Positions 1 to 6,109 of a stretch of DNA of 6,109 nt are shown one piece after another; positions within the stretch are counted from its first letter, which is position 1, and every line of letters starts with the position of its first letter. The notes below the pieces were generated by a model. It saw nothing but the letters and a program-made list of their open reading frames with translations, was not told the origin of the DNA and made no database searches. The DNA lies in assembly GCA_964633225.1 (NCBI GenBank), contig CAZWFQ010000140.1, positions 1 through 6,109 on the forward strand. The letters are read 5' to 3'. This DNA comes from JAKQIM01 sp964633225 (GTDB taxonomy: Bacteria > Chloroflexota > Anaerolineae > Anaerolineales > UBA4823). Made by a program: the position numbers and the translations under genes.

Positions 1-17
1 CTTTTGAGCAAGCTGGG

Positions 18-1802
18 TTACGTATCTTCGCCTGCCATGTAATCGTGGGTGAGAAAAAAAACTCTTGCGTCACCGGTCAAGCCCGGGATTTCTCCGCTAA
101 GGGTTATGGTGTCCAGCTCAGGGTCAACCTCGATCAGCGCCGTAGATACAACATCCCAACTGCCATCGACAGAGTCAAACTTCCATACATTCACCTGAAC
201 CGAATCTTGAATAGGGATGATTGATTCGCTGGCTGACTCACGCACATAATAGATGGCACTCATGGCGTACTCAGGCCCCCTTTCATCTGGCAGATTCTGC
301 TCGCCTGTATCCGGATTGTTATCAATATCCACGTAAGCCATCCACATGTAATCCGCTCGGTTGGCAGGCACCCCAGCCCGATTGAATGCCAACGCTGCCG
401 GTACGTCTCTCAAGAAGAAAGCAGCCCGCAATGTCTCTCCGTTTATTGCATAAGAAAATTTGACAACATCAATATGGGCGGCTGAAATATCATTGGCTGG
501 ATCAGCGATCTCTATGTTAACCGCATCTTCCGTTGCAGCCATTGGCGCTTCGATTGGAGAGGAAATGAACTCGTTTGCAGCAGCATAATTGCTTACAAAA
601 TCCTTGACCTGGTAAATGTTTCCCTCTTCGGTAGCGAAAAAGAGATCAGGGCCAGATATGAACAGGTCAGCTGTGTAGCGATCAATCTCACTTTCAGCGA
701 AGGAGAGCCGGCTTGGGGGCTGTCCGGCGCTGATGTGTTGGATGCTGCACGTGCCAGTTTCATCTAGTCCAAACCCAAAAACGTGCCCGCCAGGGTCTAT
801 GGCGATGGACGAAGCAGCGCGCAGTTGGTCTGTCACCATCTGTTCCGCCATGTCGCCAGAAAATTGTTTGATCTCCACCCCATTAGACATCCCGACCCAA
901 AATAAGCTCGTCACAGCACAGACACTGTAATCGCCAGGCGCTGGCCGGAAGGGGCCGCTTTGACCCCAAATGGCAGCAAAAAGACGCCCGTCTCCCGCCG
1001 TCGCCAGGGCCAACGGGATGCCACCCTCGTAAAACGTGCTCAATTGGTTGTCTGGCGACAAGATAGAAACGCGCCCGAAGACATGATCTGCTTTGCCCAG
1101 GTGGGTTGGATTGAAGTTGAGAGAAATATTACCTTCACTAAGCCAGGTTCCCAAATACAAGTTCCCTGCAGCACCCGTAGCCATCGAGACGATGCTCTGC
1201 TCAAAACCTAACTGCAACCGGGTGGTCACGTTACCTGCCAGGCTGACCTGGATGATAGTATCTTGATTATCACGGCAATCGTTGAGAATGAGGTCGCCAT
1301 TGGGAAGCGCCGCCATTACCGGACGGCTGAAAGAACACTGTGCCAGGCCAGAATAAATCTGCTCAGATACCCCGCCCGGGGTGATACGCAGGATCGTGCC
1401 CGTACTTGTTCGAACGAATAAATTTTCGCTTGCATCCGCAATAAACGCCACAATTGGATCAGGCGACGTAAAGATCAGAGCGGCCTTCAAGGCTTCGTTC
1501 GACGGTGATTGCTGCAGACTGTCATCTTCAGCAACCTGCGCACTGGGCGTTGTTGTGATGGTTGCCTGCGGCGTAGAGGTCGCAGGCAAGGCAGTAAATG
1601 TTGCAGCAAGAAGCGTTGAGGTTGCGCCCGGAGTGAACGTAGCGACTGCTGGCACAGGTAAGCTGGTCCATTGATTGATTGACTGCGGCCCCGCTTCAGA
1701 TGGCTCTCCTAAGGGAGATGCCAGGCAAGCAATTTCTGTCAAGAAAAGAACAAACACGCAAACAAACAAATAACGGTGGTTCTTATTCCAAAGGCCCTTC
1801 AT
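18..1802 (-). CDS. Exported beta-propeller protein with C-terminal DOMON/CBM9-like domain, possible lipoprotein
   Basis: The protein has 594 residues. The ATG at 1802-1800 is chosen because AGAGAGG lies 6 nt upstream; an in-frame ATG 26 codons earlier has no such site. Residues 1-25 form a signal peptide (basic MKGLWNKNHR, then a hydrophobic YLFVCVFVLFL core). Cys26 could be lipidated, but Glu at -3 makes a poor lipobox, so SPase I cleavage nearby is equally possible. Residues about 50-89 are a Thr/Ala/Pro-rich linker. Residues about 117-402 contain repeated blade-like strands with Gly/Asn/Asp turns (NLFVRTSTGTILRITPGG, NLYLGT, RLFAAIWG, NIYQVKDF), resembling NHL/SMP-30-type beta-propellers. 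Residues about 429-594 resemble a DOMON/CBM9-like sandwich, with an acidic loop DIDNNPDTGE (492-501) that could bind calcium. It is divergent from the HTH/NB-ARC gene. Ligand and role are unknown; the fold calls are by eye. Confidence 0.8.
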   Translation of the reverse strand: MKGLWNKNHRYLFVCVFVLFLTEIACLASPLGEPSEAGPQSINQWTSLPVPAVATFTPGATSTLLAATFTALPATSTPQATITTTPSAQVAEDDSLQQSPSNEALKAALIFTSPDPIVAFIADASENLFVRTSTGTILRITPGGVSEQIYSGLAQCSFSRPVMAALPNGDLILNDCRDNQDTIIQVSLAGNVTTRLQLGFEQSIVSMATGAAGNLYLGTWLSEGNISLNFNPTHLGKADHVFGRVSILSPDNQLSTFYEGGIPLALATAGDGRLFAAIWGQSGPFRPAPGDYSVCAVTSLFWVGMSNGVEIKQFSGDMAEQMVTDQLRAASSIAIDPGGHVFGFGLDETGTCSIQHISAGQPPSRLSFAESEIDRYTADLFISGPDLFFATEEGNIYQVKDFVSNYAAANEFISSPIEAPMAATEDAVNIEIADPANDISAAHIDVVKFSYAINGETLRAAFFLRDVPAALAFNRAGVPANRADYMWMAYVDIDNNPDTGEQNLPDERGPEYAMSAIYYVRESASESIIPIQDSVQVNVWKFDSVDGSWDVVSTALIEVDPELDTITLSGEIPGLTGDARVFFLTHDYMAGEDT

Positions 1803-4800
1803 CGCTTGCCTCTCTTTCTTTATGATACAATCCTCATACCTGACCCATGCCAGGTACCTGTCTGCTGCATCGCCCGGCATCCACCATTTCTATTATTGCC
1901 CATTCTGATCCGAGAATCAATCCGCAAACCCAGCATCCGAATCCGCAAACCCAGCACTCGAGGAGCACGCGTGCCAGACGCCTACCGATTGTTTATCCTG
2001 ACCCAGCTTCGGGAAGCCAGGGGGCTTATTTTAAAAGAAATGGCCCATTGTTGCGGGCTGACTGGGAAACGCGGGCGCGAGACGGTCGGCCGTTGGGAGC
2101 GCGGGCAGAGCATCCCCCATCATGGGCGGCGCAGCCCGTTCATTGCTTACTTGTGCAAGGATTTGGGCCTCGCAAACGATGAGCAGCAATTTGACCGTGT
2201 TTTCGACCTGCTATGTGAGGAATGGGGTTGGGAACAGCTCACCGATGTGGAACGCCAACGGTTTTTCTCAAGCCAAGCATCACTCCCTCAGCCAGAAGAG
2301 CCAGGTGTCGCTGTCAAGCCCCAGCAACTCACTCAGACCGATGCGCGTTTCTACATGCAGCCGGATGAACTATTGTTTGGCATCGAAAAGAATACCATCC
2401 AGCTTCTGGAGTATCTCTCTACCCAACGCCGCCGGATTGTCAGCATTGAAGGGATTGGCGGCATAGGTAAAACCACCCTCGCCGAACATACCATCCGGCA
2501 GTGGATACAGCGCGGGGATGCCCCCGCGCAAATCGTCTGGGTCAGCGCCAAGCAAGATTACCTCGTTGAGCAAGGGATTCGTCCCCTACCAGGGGCCAGG
2601 GCGCAGATTAACCTCGATGACCTTTTTAGCCAGGTGCTCGATCAGTTGGGTGCGCAAAGCGCGCATGTTCCGGATTTGGATCATAAAGTCCGCCAGGTAG
2701 CCGAGTGGGTCAAAAGCAGCGATTACCTGATCGTGATTGATAATCTGGAAAGCGTGCAAGATTTTGAGTGTCTCGCGCCTCACCTGATGCGGATCCCAGC
2801 CCGCTTTTTGCTCACCAGCCGCCAGCACCTACCTGTGCTATCTGGAATAACATCTCTCACCCTGGACGAGCTTTCAGAAGCAGACAGCCTGACCCTGATC
2901 ACTTACGTTGCAGGGCACAGAAGTGTAACGGGCGTCTCTGCCCCTAAGGTCTACGCCCTGACGGGTGGCAATCCCCTGGCCATTTACCTTGCGGTCAGCC
3001 TGATGCGCGTCATCCCACCCGAGCAGGTGTTGGAAAACCTGCGTCTCGGCAGCACAGAGGCCATTTACCAGTATATTTACTGGAGGGCATGGAACACCCT
3101 GACAGATTATTCCAAACGCATCTTATTTGCCATCCAGAGAACAGGCGATTCAGCCACCTGGAAGTGGCTGAGCCAAAGCGCTGGCATCCAAGAAACTGAA
3201 CTCCAACGTGCCTTGCAAGATCTGAGCGTCCTGTCGTTGGTGAAAACAGACGGCCTGGATAACGAACGACGGTTTTCTATTCACCGGCTGACATCGACCT
3301 TCTTGTGCACAGAGGTATTGGCGTGGAAGTAGAGCGCCTGCAACCCCTGGCTGAGCAGTGGATGGTTGCAGGTTATGCAGCCGACGCCGGGTGGGCGACA
3401 GAGGCGCTTTTGCAAGACGCGTTGGATAGCGAGTACCTAGAGAGTGTGTGTGGATTGCTCAACACCTTCGTACGTTGGAAGCCATTCATCATTGTCTCTT
3501 GTCCGGCTGCTCAGGCAATGGTCGCCTTAGCCAATGCCAGTTTCAAACTTCTGGATTACCACGGTCATTGGAGGAAAATTCTCATCTGGTGGCCGGCTTT
3601 TGAAGAAACCGCCCAGGGGTACAACGATGTCTGCGGAGGCGCAGAACTGCGCGTGCAGCGGGCTACTATTCAAAACTACTGCAATCAGTTAGACCAGGTG
3701 GAACAAACATATCGGGACTATCTGAACACCCCCGAGTTCAAAAGCTTGCCTGACCAACTGCAAGCCAAGATTCTGCTCCAGGCGGGGATCTGTTACCTGC
3801 GGCAAGGGAAGAACAAGCTGGCAGATTCTCTCCTCAACCAATGCCTGGCACTTAGCACAGGCCGGGATCCCTTCGTGCAAGTGTGTACTTTGAATCAGTT
3901 GGGGAACCTGGCCATGAGCCAGGGAGACGCTGCCGCAGCAGAACGGTATTACCTGGAATGCCTGGCAAATTGTGAAAGGTTCGCATGCGCAAGCATTGCC
4001 AGCGTAGCACGTTGCAGTTTGGGGCGTCTGTACGCTGCCTTTTTACACCGGCCGCAAGATGCCATCCAATTACTGGAGCAAAACATGACCCTTCCACTTG
4101 CCGTGACCGGGGTAGATGGCGCAGCCGAAAGTGCAGCCTGCCTGGCAATGGCATATGCAGAATGCGGCAGTTTGAAAGATGCCTGGGAGCTGGCTTGCCA
4201 GAGCCTGGCCACCTTCCAAAATTTGGACAACCACTATGGAATCTCATTTTGCCGCATCGTGCTGGGCCGGGTGCAACAGCGGAAAGGAAATTTAGATGAA
4301 GCGGCTCTCCACTGGCGCACAGCTTTAGATGTCCTCGGCAGAGCAGGCACGCCCGCCATCGAGCTTTATGTGCTCGCTCTGTTGGTGAACGAATTTTTGG
4401 ACGCCCGCCGCTGGGGCGAAGCACTTGGATTAACCCCGCACCTGTTAACCGCTCTTTTGCGTCAAAGAGTTGGCCTGCCCACGCTGATCCGGCACTTTCT
4501 CCACCTATCGGGCACCTTTTGACTGCACACCAGTGACAAAACTCACTTATTCAGCTAGCCCGTTTGTGGTATCTTTGTGAAGATAACAAAATGTGCCCAC
4601 CAATGACCTTATGCATGAATTAACGGTTACTGAAAGCATTTTAGCGATTGCCTTGCGTCACGCGGCCCCCCACCCAGGGGGTCGCATCACTGACTTGTAC
4701 CTGGTAATCGGTGAACTGTCATCTATCATTGATGATTCAGTTCAGTTCTATTGGGATATTGTATCTGAAGGCACCGCTGCAGAGGGAGCAACACTTCATT

Positions 4801-6109
4801 TTCAGAGAATCAAAGCTGAGTTGAAGTGTCTTGATTGCGGACACCAGTACACGCCGGGATTAGAATTGGCTTGTCCGGTTTGTGGAAGCTCGCAGGTCAG
4901 GGTATGTGCAGGAGAAGAAATGTTTGTAGAATCGATCGAAATTGACACGTAAGGAAAGCCAGGGCCTTCTAAGAGGAGCATTATAGATGAATCAACGCGT
5001 TACAGTGGTCGAAAAAATTTTAAGTGCAAATGACCAGTTGGCAACTGAAAACCGGCGCCTGCTAAACCAGGCAGGAGTCTTTGCTTTGAATATTATGGCC
5101 TCGCCAGGAGCCGGCAAGACTTCTCTCATTGAGAGGACGATCAAGCTTTTAGCAGGCCAATTGCGAGTGGCGGTGATTGACGGAGACATCGCCACCAGCA
5201 TCGATGCAGACCGGGCCGCAGCGGCTGGAGCGCTGGCCGTTCAGATCAACACGGGTGGAGAATGCCACCTGGATGCAGTCATGCTGAAGAATGCCTTGAA
5301 CCAGCTTGGATTAGACCAAACGAGATCAAAGCCGGCCATTGACCTGTTGATTGTTGAAAATGTCGGCAACTTGGTCTGTCCGGCCAGCTTTGCACTGGGC
5401 ACTCACAAGAGTGTGTTGGTCGCCTCCATTCCAGAGGGCGATGATAAGCCATATAAATACCCCGGCATGTACCGGGGAGTAGATGCCCTGGTTATCAATA
5501 AGATTGACCTGCTGCCCTATGTGCCTTTTCGAATGGAATATTTCCGCACCGGGGTAGAGATATTAAACCCCAATCTCGTAACTTTTCCACTGTCGTGCCA
5601 GTCTGGCGAAGGGTTAGAACAGTGGATTGAATGGATACAGGCAAGTATCACGGCATTCCAGGCGGAACCCCCCAGCAATTTGGCAGCAGCATGACAGAAA
5701 CTCACGGCGCTCGCATCCACATCACCGGCATTGTGCAAGGAGTAGGTTTCCGCCCGTTTGTTTACGGGTTGGCGCGCAGCCTGGAATTGGTCGGCTGGGT
5801 GCGGAACACTTCTGCCGGCGTGGATATCGAGGTGGATGGCGCCCAGCCTGCCCTGCAAATATTTACCAATAGATTGCGCACTGAAGCGCCAGCGTTAGCG
5901 CGCATAGATACCCTGGATGTACAGGCTTGCACATCCCATGGATATACTGTGTTTGAGATTGTGAACTCCCAACCGCTTGACGGGGCGTTCCAGCCTATTT
6001 CACCAGATGTGAGCATTTGTACCGACTGCTTGCGCGAGTTATTCGATCCCGCTGACCGGCGCTACCGCTACCCGTTTATCAATTGCACCAACTGCGGCCC
6101 GCGCTTTAC

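Overview
The window looks like a chromosomal segment of a free-living bacterium, most likely a member of the Chloroflexota (Anaerolineae-like). That placement is an inference. It rests on a secreted beta-propeller protein with a Thr/Ala/Pro-rich linker behind its signal peptide, on an HTH + NB-ARC (STAND) ATPase with a TPR partner, and on overall sequence character. No rRNA or other phylogenetic marker is present. I see no insertion sequence, CRISPR array, tRNA or phage gene.

Layout: (1) 18-1802, minus strand: an exported, possibly membrane-anchored protein with a beta-propeller-like body and a C-terminal DOMON/CBM9-like beta-sandwich. (2) 1803-1970: a divergent intergenic region holding an inverted repeat (1837-1856) and two abutting 21-bp direct repeats (1919-1960) that end at the ribosome binding site of the next gene. 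(3) 1971-3332 and 3323-4522, plus strand: two overlapping genes, an XRE-like HTH plus NB-ARC ATPase followed by a TPR protein. Together they have the architecture of a single STAND-type regulator split in two. (4) 4523-4610: a short intergenic region with a CRP/FNR-type palindrome (GTGA-N6-TCAC) and a weak extended -10. (5) 4611 to the right edge, plus strand: hypA, hypB and the 5' part of hypF, the start of a [NiFe]-hydrogenase maturation operon that runs off the window.

How the parts may work together: HypA and HypB deliver nickel to the large subunit of [NiFe]-hydrogenase, and HypF starts synthesis of the cyanide ligands of its iron. The palindrome sits about 42 bp upstream of the predicted hypA transcription start, the usual position for activation by a CRP/FNR-family protein, so the operon may respond to redox or energy state. 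The STAND pair and the divergent exported protein share one intergenic region with repeat operators. They may form a regulator/target module, but nothing in the sequence proves a functional link between that module and the hyp genes.

Most noteworthy: the split STAND regulator with its tandem-repeat leader, and the well-placed GTGA-N6-TCAC palindrome before hypA.
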